Source: JAYSFC01 sp041913505 (GTDB lineage Bacteria > Pseudomonadota > Gammaproteobacteria > Burkholderiales > Burkholderiaceae_C). Taken from it: DNA of 7,535 nucleotides. The stretch lies in the NCBI GenBank assembly GCA_041913505.1, contig JAYSFC010000152.1:1-7535 (forward strand), in the 5' to 3' direction. Shown here piece by piece: positions 1-6,117 of the stretch (positions are counted from its first letter, which is position 1; the number at the start of each line of letters is the position of its first letter). Below the pieces are notes generated by a model. It saw nothing but the letters and a program-made list of their open reading frames with translations. It ran no database searches and was not told the origin of the DNA. The translations under genes and the position numbers were made by a program.

Positions 1-58
1 CCAGGATGGCGGGGAGCTGCTGGGCGCGGGTGTAGTGGAGGGCTTGCATGGGGGCCAT
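1..58 (-). CDS. N-terminal fragment of an unidentified protein (possibly MetH), cut by the left edge
   Basis: An open frame starts at an ATG at 58 and runs 19 codons to the window edge; a second in-frame ATG lies at 49. The visible start includes HYTRAQQLPAIL. The run with YTRA...LP.(I/L)L resembles, from memory, the beginning of cobalamin-dependent methionine synthase (MetH, homocysteine-binding domain), which in many proteobacteria starts this way just before its LDGAMGT motif. That motif would lie outside the window, so the identification is only a guess. No good Shine-Dalgarno sequence precedes either ATG. The frame begins 45 bases after the hutG stop, on the same strand. It does not resemble the start of the formimidoylglutamate deiminase HutF, which I considered because the pathway needs it. 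Confidence 0.45.
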   Translation of the reverse strand, partial: MAPMQALHYTRAQQLPAIL

Positions 59-63
59 TGTAG

Positions 64-95
64 AAAACGCGCCCCCACGCACGGCCCGCAGGGGC
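64..95 (-). terminator. Possible weak intrinsic terminator after hutG
   Basis: Read on the minus strand just after the hutG stop, GCCCC (95-91) pairs with GGGGC (75-71). Four weaker inner pairs (two of them G-T wobbles) close a 7-base loop, and GCG then TTTT (67-64) follow. The stem is GC-rich but the T run is short and set back by three bases, so this may be a weak terminator or chance pairing in GC-rich DNA. If real, it would separate the hut operon from the gene at the left edge. Confidence 0.3.
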
Positions 96-103
96 TTTGC
101 ACC

Positions 104-913
104 TCATGCGGCCGCGCCCCGCGCGAACGCCAGCGCCGCCTCCAGCATGCGCCGCAGGTGCGGCTGCACTTGCGCGGCGCGTTCGGGCCGGTAGGCATAG
201 GGCGGCGCCTCGTCCATGTAGGTGCGCCAGGTCAGTTCGAGCTGCACCGCGTGGATGTTGCGCGCGGGCTCGCCATAGTGGCGCGTGATGTGGCCGCCCT
301 TGAAGCGGCCGTTGAGCACCGCCGTGTAGCCCGGCGCCGCCTCGGCGATGGGCACGAGGGCCTGCGCCAGGGCCGGGGCGCAGCTGGCGCCATCGGCCGT
401 GCCGAGGTTGAAGTCCGGCAATTGGCCGGCGAAGAAGCGCGGCAGCACCGAGCGGATGGAGTGCGCGTCCCACAGCACGGCCACGCCGTGTTGCGCGCGC
501 AGGCGGTCCAGTTCGGCGCGCAATTGCTGGTGGTAGGGCTGCCAGATGGCGGTGCGGCGCGCGGCGATCTCGGCTGCATCGGGCACATCGCCCCGGGGGT
601 AAAGCGGGGTCTCCTCGAAGGTGTCCACGGGGCACAGGCCGGTGACGTTCTGGCCCGGGTAGAGGCTGGCACCGTCGGGCGGGCGGTTCAGGTCGATGAC
701 GTAGCGCGAATGCGTGGCCACGAGGACGGAGGCGCCCAGGTCGCGCGCGAAGGCGTAGAGGCGTTCGAGGTGCCAGTCGGTGTCGGGCACTTGCAGGGCG
801 GCGTCGCTCAGGCGCGCGGCCAGGTCTGGGGGCACGTGCGTGCCAGCGTGCGGGATGGACACCAGCAGCGGCTGCGTGCCCTGGTGGAAGGTGAATGGGG
901 GGATGGCGGTCAT
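104..913 (-). CDS. hutG: N-formylglutamate deformylase (N-formylglutamate amidohydrolase) HutG
   Basis: Cytoplasmic hydrolase for the last step of the five-step histidine pathway: N-formylglutamate plus water gives glutamate and formate. The 269-residue protein spans the whole N-formylglutamate amidohydrolase family. Conserved segments visible are SIPHAGTHVP (19-28), DTDWHLE (44-50), VIDLNRP (72-78), WDAHSIRS (148-155), FKGGHITRHYG (204-214) and VQLELTWR (223-230); the His, Asp and Glu residues in these are the expected metal ligands and catalytic residues. The ATG at 913 is preceded 8 bases upstream by a GGAAG ribosome site (926-922). It follows hutI by 78 bases on the same strand and is the last recognisable hut gene here. 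This is the HutG deformylase type, not the ureohydrolase-type formimidoylglutamase that shares the symbol in other bacteria, so a HutF deiminase is expected elsewhere in the genome. Confidence 0.93.
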   Translation of the reverse strand: MTAIPPFTFHQGTQPLLVSIPHAGTHVPPDLAARLSDAALQVPDTDWHLERLYAFARDLGASVLVATHSRYVIDLNRPPDGASLYPGQNVTGLCPVDTFEETPLYPRGDVPDAAEIAARRTAIWQPYHQQLRAELDRLRAQHGVAVLWDAHSIRSVLPRFFAGQLPDFNLGTADGASCAPALAQALVPIAEAAPGYTAVLNGRFKGGHITRHYGEPARNIHAVQLELTWRTYMDEAPPYAYRPERAAQVQPHLRRMLEAALAFARGAAA

Positions 914-934
914 GGTGAAGGCTTCCGTGCCGGG

Positions 935-952
935 GGCGATGCGGACATCGCC
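935..952 (-). promoter_or_regulatory. Perfect 7-bp hairpin in the hutI-hutG gap
   Basis: GGCGATG (minus strand, 952-946 to the loop) pairs perfectly with CATCGCC around a four-base loop. In the minus-strand transcript the loop is UCCG, a member of the UNCG tetraloop class, though closed by G-C and not the most stable C-G. Two further G-C pairs can form outside a single mismatch. No T run follows, so it is not an intrinsic terminator. It sits 9 bases upstream of the hutG ribosome site (926-922), where it could protect or process the mRNA or tune hutG translation. The role is inferred. Confidence 0.45.
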
Positions 953-958
953 ACCCGG

Positions 959-1005
959 AACCGTGGATGCTCCCCTGCCCGCCCGGACCTGTCAACCGTG
1001 GATGC
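959..1005. repeat. Pair of 12-bp direct repeats at the 3' end of hutI
   Basis: AACCGTGGATGC occurs at 959-970 and again at 994-1005, 35 bases apart start to start. The right copy carries the last codons of hutI (Gly-Ile-His-Gly) and the first base of its stop codon; the left copy lies in the intergenic gap. This may be a micro-duplication of the hutI tail or chance. No function is evident. Confidence 0.4.
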
Positions 1006-2269
1006 CCAGCGCGTCGCGCACCACGCGGCCCTGGCGCACGATGGTGCAGGCGGGCTTCTGGCCCAGCCAATAGGCCAGCTCGGCGGCCTCGGCCACGGGC
1101 CACAGCACCAGATTGGCGGGGCGGCCAGCGGCGATCAGCCCGTGCGTGGCCTGCAGGCCCAGGGCGCGCGCGGCGTGCGTGGTGATGCCGGCCAGCGCCT
1201 CGGGCACGGTGAGGCGGAACAGCGTGCAGGCCATGTTGGCCATGAGCAGCAGACTCAGCGCGGGCGAGGTGCCGGGGTTGTGGTCGGTGGAGACGGCCAT
1301 GGGCACTCCGGCGGCGCGCAGCGCTGGAATGGGCGGCAGCTGCGTGTCGCGCAGCGTGTAGTAGGCGCCGGGAAGCAACACGGCCACGGTGCCGGACTGC
1401 TGCATCGCGTTGATTCCCTCTTGCGACAGGTGCTCGATGTGGTCGCACGACAGCGCGCCATAGCGCGCCGCCAATGCGGAGCCGCCCATGTCGGAGATCT
1501 GCTCGGCATGCAGCTTGACCGGGATGCCGAGCCGCCGCGCGGCCTGGAACACCTGCTCGGTCTGCGCCAGCGTGAAGGCGATGCGCTCGCAGAACACGTC
1601 CACGGCGTCCACCAGCCCCTCGGCCGCGAGCGCGGGCAGCATCTCGTGGCAGACCAGGTCGGTGTAGTCCTGGCTTCCTTGAGGTTTGCCCGCGTACTCG
1701 GGCGGCAGCGCGTGCGCGCCCAGGAAGGTGGTGCGCACCGTCACGCCCAGCGCCTCGCCCAGGCGCCGGGCCACGCGCAACTGCTTGCGCTCGTGTTCCA
1801 GCGCGAGGCCATAGCCCGACTTGATCTCGATGGCGCACACGCCCTCGTCCAGCAGCGCCTGCAGGCGCGGCAGCGCGAGTGCGAACAGCTCGTCCTCGCT
1901 CGCCTCGCGCGTGGCGCGCACGCTGGAGACGATGCCGCCACCGGCCTTTGCCACCTCTTCGTAGCTGGCGCCGGCCAGGCGCATGGCGAATTCGTTGGCC
2001 CGCTGGCCGCCATAGACCAGGTGGGTGTGGCAGTCCACCAGGCCGGGCGTGGCCAGCGCGCCCTCTGCGCCATGGCGCGGCAGCGGCAGGTAGCCGACCG
2101 GAAGGGCCGATGCCGGGCCCACCCAGCGCACCACCCCACCCTGCACCACCACGCTGGCACGCTCGTTGGCGGCCAGGGGCACGTCGGCGCGGGCCAGGCC
2201 GGGCGCGAGGTGCAGGTCTTCCCAGATGCCGTCGGCGCTGGGGGCTGGAGTGGGGTTGGCGTAGTCCAT
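992..2269 (-). CDS. hutI: Imidazolonepropionase HutI
   Basis: Metal-dependent amidohydrolase of the cytoplasm that hydrolyses 4-imidazolone-5-propionate to N-formimidoyl-L-glutamate, the third step of histidine breakdown. The 425-residue product is full length for the family. Visible are the N-terminal metal motif DCHTHLVYGG (79-88, ligands His81 and His83), EIKSGYG (148-154), GAHALP (184-189), the HAEQ motif (His254, Glu256), CDHIEHL (275-281) and STDHNPGTSP (327-336, metal ligand Asp329). The start is set at the ATG at 2269. An in-frame TTG two codons earlier (2275) would add only Met-Thr. Neither has a convincing Shine-Dalgarno sequence, so translation may depend on coupling to hutD, whose stop is 22 bases upstream. 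hutG follows after 78 bases. Confidence 0.95.
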   Translation of the reverse strand: MDYANPTPAPSADGIWEDLHLAPGLARADVPLAANERASVVVQGGVVRWVGPASALPVGYLPLPRHGAEGALATPGLVDCHTHLVYGGQRANEFAMRLAGASYEEVAKAGGGIVSSVRATREASEDELFALALPRLQALLDEGVCAIEIKSGYGLALEHERKQLRVARRLGEALGVTVRTTFLGAHALPPEYAGKPQGSQDYTDLVCHEMLPALAAEGLVDAVDVFCERIAFTLAQTEQVFQAARRLGIPVKLHAEQISDMGGSALAARYGALSCDHIEHLSQEGINAMQQSGTVAVLLPGAYYTLRDTQLPPIPALRAAGVPMAVSTDHNPGTSPALSLLLMANMACTLFRLTVPEALAGITTHAARALGLQATHGLIAAGRPANLVLWPVAEAAELAYWLGQKPACTIVRQGRVVRDALGIHG

Positions 2270-2282
2270 GGTCAATTCGTTT

Positions 2283-2299
2283 GCTATTTAATCAATAGC
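2283..2299. repeat. AT-rich inverted repeat spanning the hutD stop codon
   Basis: GCTATT (2283-2288) and AATAGC (2294-2299) form a perfect 6-bp dyad around a 5-base spacer, in a distinctly AT-rich pocket (about 2270-2345) of otherwise GC-rich DNA. The hutD stop (2294-2292) lies inside it. From memory, Comamonadaceae genomes carry many short intergenic repeats with similar GCTATT/AATAGC ends, so this may be a remnant of one. No T run follows on the minus strand, so a terminator role is unlikely. Confidence 0.4.
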
Positions 2300-2936
2300 G
2301 GTCTGCGACCATATGGTGCGCACTACCAGCCGTTTTTGTTTGAATCTGGGGTGTGAGCGCTACCCAGGCGAGCACGGGCGCGTCACCACCCTGCCCCACC
2401 TGCGGCGCCAGCTCCGGGCCGGGCTCGGCCGCGCTCCACCAGAAGCCCTGGCCTTGTGTCAGCGTGTCATCGCCCCGGCGCCAAAGGCCCGAGAGCACCA
2501 TGCACAGGCCCGCGGGCGTGCTGCCGGGCACGCGCGCTTCGCGCACGGGCTCCACGGCGCCCTGCCAGCGGCCACGCCGCAGCATGAGGTTGAAGTCGGT
2601 CGAGGTGCCGCCGCGCAGGGTGCAGTCCACGGCCACATCGCCCGAGAAGGCCAGCGGCTGCCAGCGCCGGTCCAGCACATGCTCCAGGCTGCCGTCCTTG
2701 GAGCGCAGATGCACGCCGTCGCCGTCGAGCAGCATGATCTGGCGATCGATGCCCGCGAAGGCCGAGAACGGCCCCGACGCGGCGATGGTGGCCACGCTCA
2801 CGCGCCACTCGAAGCCATCCATGGTGGCGCCAGGCGGCCAGCAGGCCAGCTCGCGCGTGTGGCCGCCGCCGTTCTTCCAGGGGGTGGGCGGCACAGCCGC
2901 AAGATCGAAGCGTTGCATGGTGGGATGGGGTGGCAT
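2292..2936 (-). CDS. hutD: HutD family protein (HutD/Ves cupin)
   Basis: Small cupin-like cytoplasmic protein of the HutD/Ves family, commonly found in hut operons. Work on Pseudomonas HutD suggests a role in limiting hut activity, possibly through binding a pathway intermediate, but its biochemical action is unsettled. Of 214 residues, the family signatures are PWKNGGGHTREL (19-30), FEWRVSVATI (42-51), the FSAFAGIDRQIMLL segment (57-70) and DFNLM (114-118). The ATG at 2936 overlaps the dioxygenase stop by one base (TGATG), which favours coupled translation; a second in-frame ATG at 2918 lacks any ribosome site. The last 16 or so residues (from about IQTK at 198) are encoded by AT-rich DNA unlike the rest and look like a non-homologous tail. 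hutI begins 22 bases downstream. Confidence 0.88.
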   Translation of the reverse strand: MPPHPTMQRFDLAAVPPTPWKNGGGHTRELACWPPGATMDGFEWRVSVATIAASGPFSAFAGIDRQIMLLDGDGVHLRSKDGSLEHVLDRRWQPLAFSGDVAVDCTLRGGTSTDFNLMLRRGRWQGAVEPVREARVPGSTPAGLCMVLSGLWRRGDDTLTQGQGFWWSAAEPGPELAPQVGQGGDAPVLAWVALTPQIQTKTAGSAHHMVADRY

Positions 2937-3799
2937 CAAGTCTCTTGCGCGACGAGCAGCGGGAACAGCGGGTGGGCCATGGGCGCGCCGGCGGGCAGCG
3001 CGTCGGCCAGGCCCGGGAATTCGGGCGAGGCCTTCCAGGCGCGCGGCGCATGCCGCGTGTCTTCGCCCATGAAGCGCACCGAGAACACGCGCCGCCGCCC
3101 AGGCCCCTCGAAGCCGCCGGCGCCGTGCAGCGTGAGCATGTGGAAGCACACCACGTCGCCGGGCTCGATGGCCCAACCGAGGATGGGGTGGGCCGCGCGG
3201 TCGGCCTCGATGTCGGGCAGATCCTGCAGGCTGCCTTCGGGAAACCACTTCGCCTGGTTGTCCATGAAGGTGCGCGGCATGAGCCAGGGGCCCCGGTGTG
3301 AGCCGGCCACGAATTCGAGCGTGGACGCGCGCGGCACGGGGTCCACAGGAATCCACAGGCTGATGTTCTGGCGGCCCTCGATGTTGTAGTACGGCTGGTC
3401 CTGGTGCCAGGGCGTGCGCTGGCGCGTGCCGGGCTCCTTCACGAGCACATGGTCGTGGTACAGGCGCACGGTGGGCGACTGCATGAGCCGCTGCGCGGCC
3501 CAGGCCACGGGCGTCTCGCCCACGAAGCGCTCGAACGGGCCGATGTCCTGCCAGTTGCAGAAGTCCTCGAAGAAGCGGCCCGGGTCGTCGGGCCGGCTCG
3601 CCACCTTGGCGCGCGGGCTGGGCGCGGCCAGGTTGGCGTCGATGCCTTCGCGCAGCAGCGCCACCTCGCCCGGCGTGAGGAGCTGGCGGATGCACACGGC
3701 GCCGTCGCGCGCGAAGTCGGCCACCAGGGCATCCGTCACACGCTCCTGCAGGCGCTGGCGCAGGTCGTCGCGAAGGGCAAGGGGTGCGGTGAATGCCAT
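2936..3799 (-). CDS. PhyH-family Fe(II)/2-oxoglutarate-dependent dioxygenase, substrate unknown
   Basis: Predicted cytoplasmic oxygenase of the phytanoyl-CoA dioxygenase (PhyH) family, which couples oxidation of a substrate to decarboxylation of 2-oxoglutarate. The 287-residue protein shows the iron-binding facial triad: His132 and Asp134 in TPWHQDQPYYN and distal His225 in MLTLHGAGG. Arg236, eleven residues after the distal His, fits the usual 2-oxoglutarate-binding arginine. The family includes ectoine hydroxylase and many small-molecule hydroxylases, so the CoA-ester name should not be read as its substrate. The start at 3799 is chosen over an upstream in-frame ATG at 3946, which lies inside the ATPase gene, because a GGAGA site sits 8 bases before 3799. 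The gene begins 25 bases after the ATPase and overlaps hutD by one base, tying it to both transport and histidine catabolism. A role in oxidising the imported compound, by hydroxylation or N-demethylation, is inferred. Confidence 0.88.
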   Translation of the reverse strand: MAFTAPLALRDDLRQRLQERVTDALVADFARDGAVCIRQLLTPGEVALLREGIDANLAAPSPRAKVASRPDDPGRFFEDFCNWQDIGPFERFVGETPVAWAAQRLMQSPTVRLYHDHVLVKEPGTRQRTPWHQDQPYYNIEGRQNISLWIPVDPVPRASTLEFVAGSHRGPWLMPRTFMDNQAKWFPEGSLQDLPDIEADRAAHPILGWAIEPGDVVCFHMLTLHGAGGFEGPGRRRVFSVRFMGEDTRHAPRAWKASPEFPGLADALPAGAPMAHPLFPLLVAQET

Positions 3800-3807
3800 G
3801 GTGACGG

Positions 3808-3812
3808 TCTCC
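3808..3812 (-). promoter_or_regulatory. Ribosome binding site of the PhyH-family gene
   Basis: GGAGA on the minus strand, 8 bases before the ATG at 3799. It decides the start against an in-frame ATG at 3946 that would overlap the ATPase gene by about 120 bases. Confidence 0.7.
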
Positions 3813-3824
3813 GTGGTGGCGGGA

Positions 3825-4607
3825 TCAGGCGCGCGTGAGCACGGCCTGCAGAAAGGAGCGCGTGCGCTCCTGGCTGGGGTTGGTGAAGATGGTGGCGGGC
3901 GGGCCCGACTCGATAATGCCGCCGCCGTCCATGACGACGACCACATCGCCGACCTCGCGCGCGAAGTCCATCTCGTGGGTCACGACCATCATGGTCATAC
4001 CCTCGCGCGCCAGCACCTTCATGACCTGCAGCACTTCGCCCACGAGTTCGGGGTCGAGAGCCGAGGTGGGCTCGTCGAACAGCATCACGCGCGGCTTCAT
4101 GGCCAGCGCGCGGGCGATGGCCACGCGCTGCTTCTGCCCGCCCGAGAGGCTGGCGGGCATGGCTTCGGCCTTGTGGGCCAGGCCCACTTTTTCGAGCAGC
4201 ACGCGCGCCTGCGCCTCGGCCTCGGCGCGCGGCACGTTGTGCAGCTTGCGCGGGCCCAGCGTCACGTTGTCGATCACCGACAGGTGCGGGAACAGGTTGA
4301 ACGACTGGAACACCATGCCCACCTCCTCGCGCAGCGCGTTGAGGTCGCGGTCGGGCAGCATGCGGCCTTCATCCACCAGCGTGCGGCCGCAGATGTCGAT
4401 GCGCCCGCCCTGGGGCTGCTCCAGACCGTTGCAGCAACGCAGGAAGGTGCTCTTGCCCGAGCCGCTGGGGCCGATCACGACCACCACCTGCGAGGGCTGC
4501 ACGTCGAAGTCGATGCCGTTGAGCACGACATGCTCGCCGTAGGCCTTGCGCAGGCCGCGGATGCGCACCATGGGCTCGGTGTTCTGGGAACCGGATTGCA
4601 TCGTCAT
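3825..4607 (-). CDS. Polar amino acid-type ABC importer, ATPase subunit
   Basis: ATP-hydrolysing subunit of the importer, on the cytoplasmic face of the inner membrane. The 260-residue protein belongs to the GlnQ/HisP group (typically 240-260 residues) and has all motifs in order: Walker A GPSGSGKST (46-54), Q-loop Gln101 in VFQSFNLFPHL, signature LSGGQKQR (154-161), Walker B VMLFDE (174-179), D-loop SALD (182-185) and switch His211. The ATG at 4607 overlaps the permease stop as ATGA, and GGAGGG lies 8 bases upstream; further in-frame ATGs at 4601 and 4571 are possible but less favoured. Nothing suggests loss of function. It would pair with the permease just upstream. The substrate is not set by this subunit. 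The dioxygenase gene follows after 25 bases. Confidence 0.94.
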   Translation of the reverse strand: MTMQSGSQNTEPMVRIRGLRKAYGEHVVLNGIDFDVQPSQVVVVIGPSGSGKSTFLRCCNGLEQPQGGRIDICGRTLVDEGRMLPDRDLNALREEVGMVFQSFNLFPHLSVIDNVTLGPRKLHNVPRAEAEAQARVLLEKVGLAHKAEAMPASLSGGQKQRVAIARALAMKPRVMLFDEPTSALDPELVGEVLQVMKVLAREGMTMMVVTHEMDFAREVGDVVVVMDGGGIIESGPPATIFTNPSQERTRSFLQAVLTRA

Positions 4608-5272
4608 TGCACCATCCCTCCGGCGCGCAGGCGCAGTTCCATGTGGCGCAGCACCAGCGTGGTGGCCCCCGTGAGAATGAAGTACACGACCGCGATGGCC
4701 AGATACACCTCCAGCGAGCGGTACGACACGCTGATGATCTTCTGGCCCTCGTGCATGAGGTCGTGGATGGTGAGCAGCGACACCAGCGCCGAGTTCTTGA
4801 TCAGCGCGATGAACTCGTTGCCCAAGGGCGGAATCATGCGCACCACGGCCTGCGGCAGCACCACGCTGCGCATGGCCTGGCCCGAGGACATGCCAATGGA
4901 GCGCGCGGCCTCCATCTGGCCCTTGTCGATCGACTGGATCGCGCCGCGCACGATCTCGGACACATAGGCGCCCGAGTAGATGCCCAGGCCGATCACGCCG
5001 CACACGAAGGCCGGCAGCAGGATGCCGAACTGCGGCAGGCCGAAGAACAGAATGAACAGCTGCACCAGCAGCGGCGTGCCACGGATGGCCGCCACGTAGG
5101 CCGTGCACAGGCCGTACACGATGCGGTTCTGGGGATTGAGGCGGCCGATGCCCACCAGCAATCCCATGACGCAGCCCAGCAGCAGCGAGGCGGCCGTGAT
5201 CTCCACGGTCACCGCCGCGCCCTGCAGCAGCTGGGGCCAGCCGGCCCATACGGGGGAAAAATCGAGTTCCAT
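4604..5272 (-). CDS. Polar amino acid-type ABC importer, permease subunit
   Basis: Inner-membrane subunit of the HisM/GlnP family; 222 residues, usual length. Hydrophobic segments suggest about five membrane helices (roughly 19-42, 52-62, 68-106, 137-172 in part, and 188-208). Visible signatures are RGTPLLVQLF (64-73), the EAA loop that contacts the ATPase (EAARSIGMSSGQAMRSVVLP, 121-140, with EAA, G127 and LP), and LIKNSALVSLL (157-167). Only one permease is present, so the transporter would work as a homodimer, as in GlnHPQ; the histidine importer HisQM uses two different permeases. The start at 5272 comes 30 bases after the binding-protein stop, with only a weak ribosome site. The stop overlaps the ATPase start by four bases. 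Confidence 0.94.
   Translation of the reverse strand: MELDFSPVWAGWPQLLQGAAVTVEITAASLLLGCVMGLLVGIGRLNPQNRIVYGLCTAYVAAIRGTPLLVQLFILFFGLPQFGILLPAFVCGVIGLGIYSGAYVSEIVRGAIQSIDKGQMEAARSIGMSSGQAMRSVVLPQAVVRMIPPLGNEFIALIKNSALVSLLTIHDLMHEGQKIISVSYRSLEVYLAIAVVYFILTGATTLVLRHMELRLRAGGMVQ
4616..4621 (-). promoter_or_regulatory. Strong ribosome binding site of the ABC ATPase gene
   Basis: GGAGGG on the minus strand inside the last codons of the permease gene, 8 bases before the ATG at 4607. It supports that start within a frame that stays open far upstream. Confidence 0.75.
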
Positions 5273-5302
5273 CGCTCAGGTCGTTTTCGGTTCGGCCCGG
5301 GC

Positions 5303-6055
5303 TTACTTGGCAGCGGGGGCGCTGAACCACTTCTTCACGATGGCGGCATAGGTGCCATCGGCCTTGAGCTTGGCGATCGCGCCGTTCACGGCCTTCGTCA
5401 GCTCGGGCGTGTCCTTGCGCAGGGCCATGCCGTATTCCTCGGTGGTGAGCTGCTCTTCGAGCACACGCAGGCCGGGGCGCGTGCGCACGTACTGGTAGGC
5501 CGCGGGCTTGCCAGTGACGGCGGCGTCAGCGCGGCCGATGTCCACGAGGTTGAACATCTCCTGGTTCTTTTCCACTTCGACGCGCTGCACCTTGGGGAAT
5601 TTCTCGGCCAGGAAGCCCACCGACTTGGTGCCCACCTGCACAGAGACCTTCTTGCCGTCCAGGTCGGCCAGCTTCTTGATGGCGGTGTTGTTGTCCTTCA
5701 CCATGGCCACGAGGCCGCCCGCGTAGTAAGGCTCGGTGAAGTCCACCACCTTCTTGCGCTCGTCGGTGATATAGATGGCCGAAACGGCCATGTCGAAGCG
5801 CCTGGAGATCAGGCCCGGGATCAGGCCCTTGAAGTCGATGTCCACCCACTCGACCTGCTTGCCCATGGCCTTGCCGATGGCCTCGACGAGCTCGATGTCG
5901 AAGCCCGTGCGCTTGCCGTTCTCGACGAACTCCATGGGCGGGAACGTGGCGTCGGTGCCCACGCGCAGCACGTTGTCCTGGGCGTGCACGCTGGCGCTGC
6001 CCAGGGCCAGTGCGGCCATGCTGGCGAGAAGAAGGTTGCGGCGAATGGTCATCAT
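5303..6055 (-). CDS. Periplasmic substrate-binding protein of ABC importer (family 3), atypical pocket
   Basis: Exported receptor that captures the ligand for the permease/ATPase pair. The 250-residue protein has a signal peptide (Arg5-Arg6, hydrophobic 8-18, likely cleavage after VHA at 25) and the family 3 bacterial solute-binding fold: RVGTDATFPPMEF (31-43), GFDIELVEAIG (51-61), ITDERKKVVDF (96-106) and a C-terminal DGTYAAIVKKWF (233-244). Arg100 matches the arginine that holds the ligand alpha-carboxylate in HisJ and GlnH. The residue matching their alpha-amino-binding aspartate (HisJ Asp161, GlnH Asp157) is Gly182, in DAAVTGKP. Tyr95 and Lys144 also replace small pocket residues of GlnH. 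The ligand is therefore probably a carboxylate without an ordinary amino-acid head group; alignment was by eye from memory. The start at 6055 has GGAGA 7 bases upstream; Met at 6052 is an alternative. Confidence 0.93.
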   Translation of the reverse strand: MMTIRRNLLLASMAALALGSASVHAQDNVLRVGTDATFPPMEFVENGKRTGFDIELVEAIGKAMGKQVEWVDIDFKGLIPGLISRRFDMAVSAIYITDERKKVVDFTEPYYAGGLVAMVKDNNTAIKKLADLDGKKVSVQVGTKSVGFLAEKFPKVQRVEVEKNQEMFNLVDIGRADAAVTGKPAAYQYVRTRPGLRVLEEQLTTEEYGMALRKDTPELTKAVNGAIAKLKADGTYAAIVKKWFSAPAAK

Positions 6056-6062
6056 GGGGAAG

Positions 6063-6067
6063 TCTCC
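6063..6067 (-). promoter_or_regulatory. Ribosome binding site of the substrate-binding protein gene
   Basis: GGAGA on the minus strand, 7 bases before the ATG at 6055. The reading frame stays open back to 6433 inside the regulator gene, but the signal peptide begins exactly after this site, which fixes the start. Confidence 0.75.
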
Positions 6068-6117
6068 GGTTGAGGGTCTAGGGATCGGGAAAACGGAAAG
6101 AGAAAAAGGGAAGGAAC

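Noticed and set aside
2309..2316. CCATATGG palindrome within hutD
   Set aside because: Eight bases inside the coding tail, single occurrence; no evidence of a regulatory role.
35..2356. Very long plus-strand open frame (773 codons) opposite hutG and hutI
   Set aside because: It lies antisense to two clear enzymes with intact motifs. Its product is a low-complexity Gly/Arg/Ala/His-rich shadow of third-position G/C bias, with no ribosome site or domain.
2292..3695. Long minus-strand frame joining hutD to an upstream extension across the dioxygenase gene, suggesting a fusion
   Set aside because: The extension is an out-of-frame reading of the dioxygenase gene; the HutD signature starts only after 2936, where the ATG overlaps the dioxygenase stop.
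5295..5302. GCCCGGGC palindrome just after the binding-protein stop, as a possible hairpin controlling importer subunit ratios
   Set aside because: It has no loop bases and no T run, so it cannot form a useful hairpin without losing most of its pairs; expected by chance at this GC content.
3404..6073. Long plus-strand open frames opposite the dioxygenase and ABC genes (for example 3414-4967 and 4607-6073)
   Set aside because: Same explanation: rare stop codons opposite GC-rich genes. Products rich in His, Arg and Gln without recognisable domains.
6056..6117. GGGA repeats (6057, 6081, 6087, 6108) in the regulator-binding protein gap as further operator copies
   Set aside because: The tract is low-complexity and purine-rich on the plus strand, all copies share one orientation, and spacing is irregular apart from one 21-base step.
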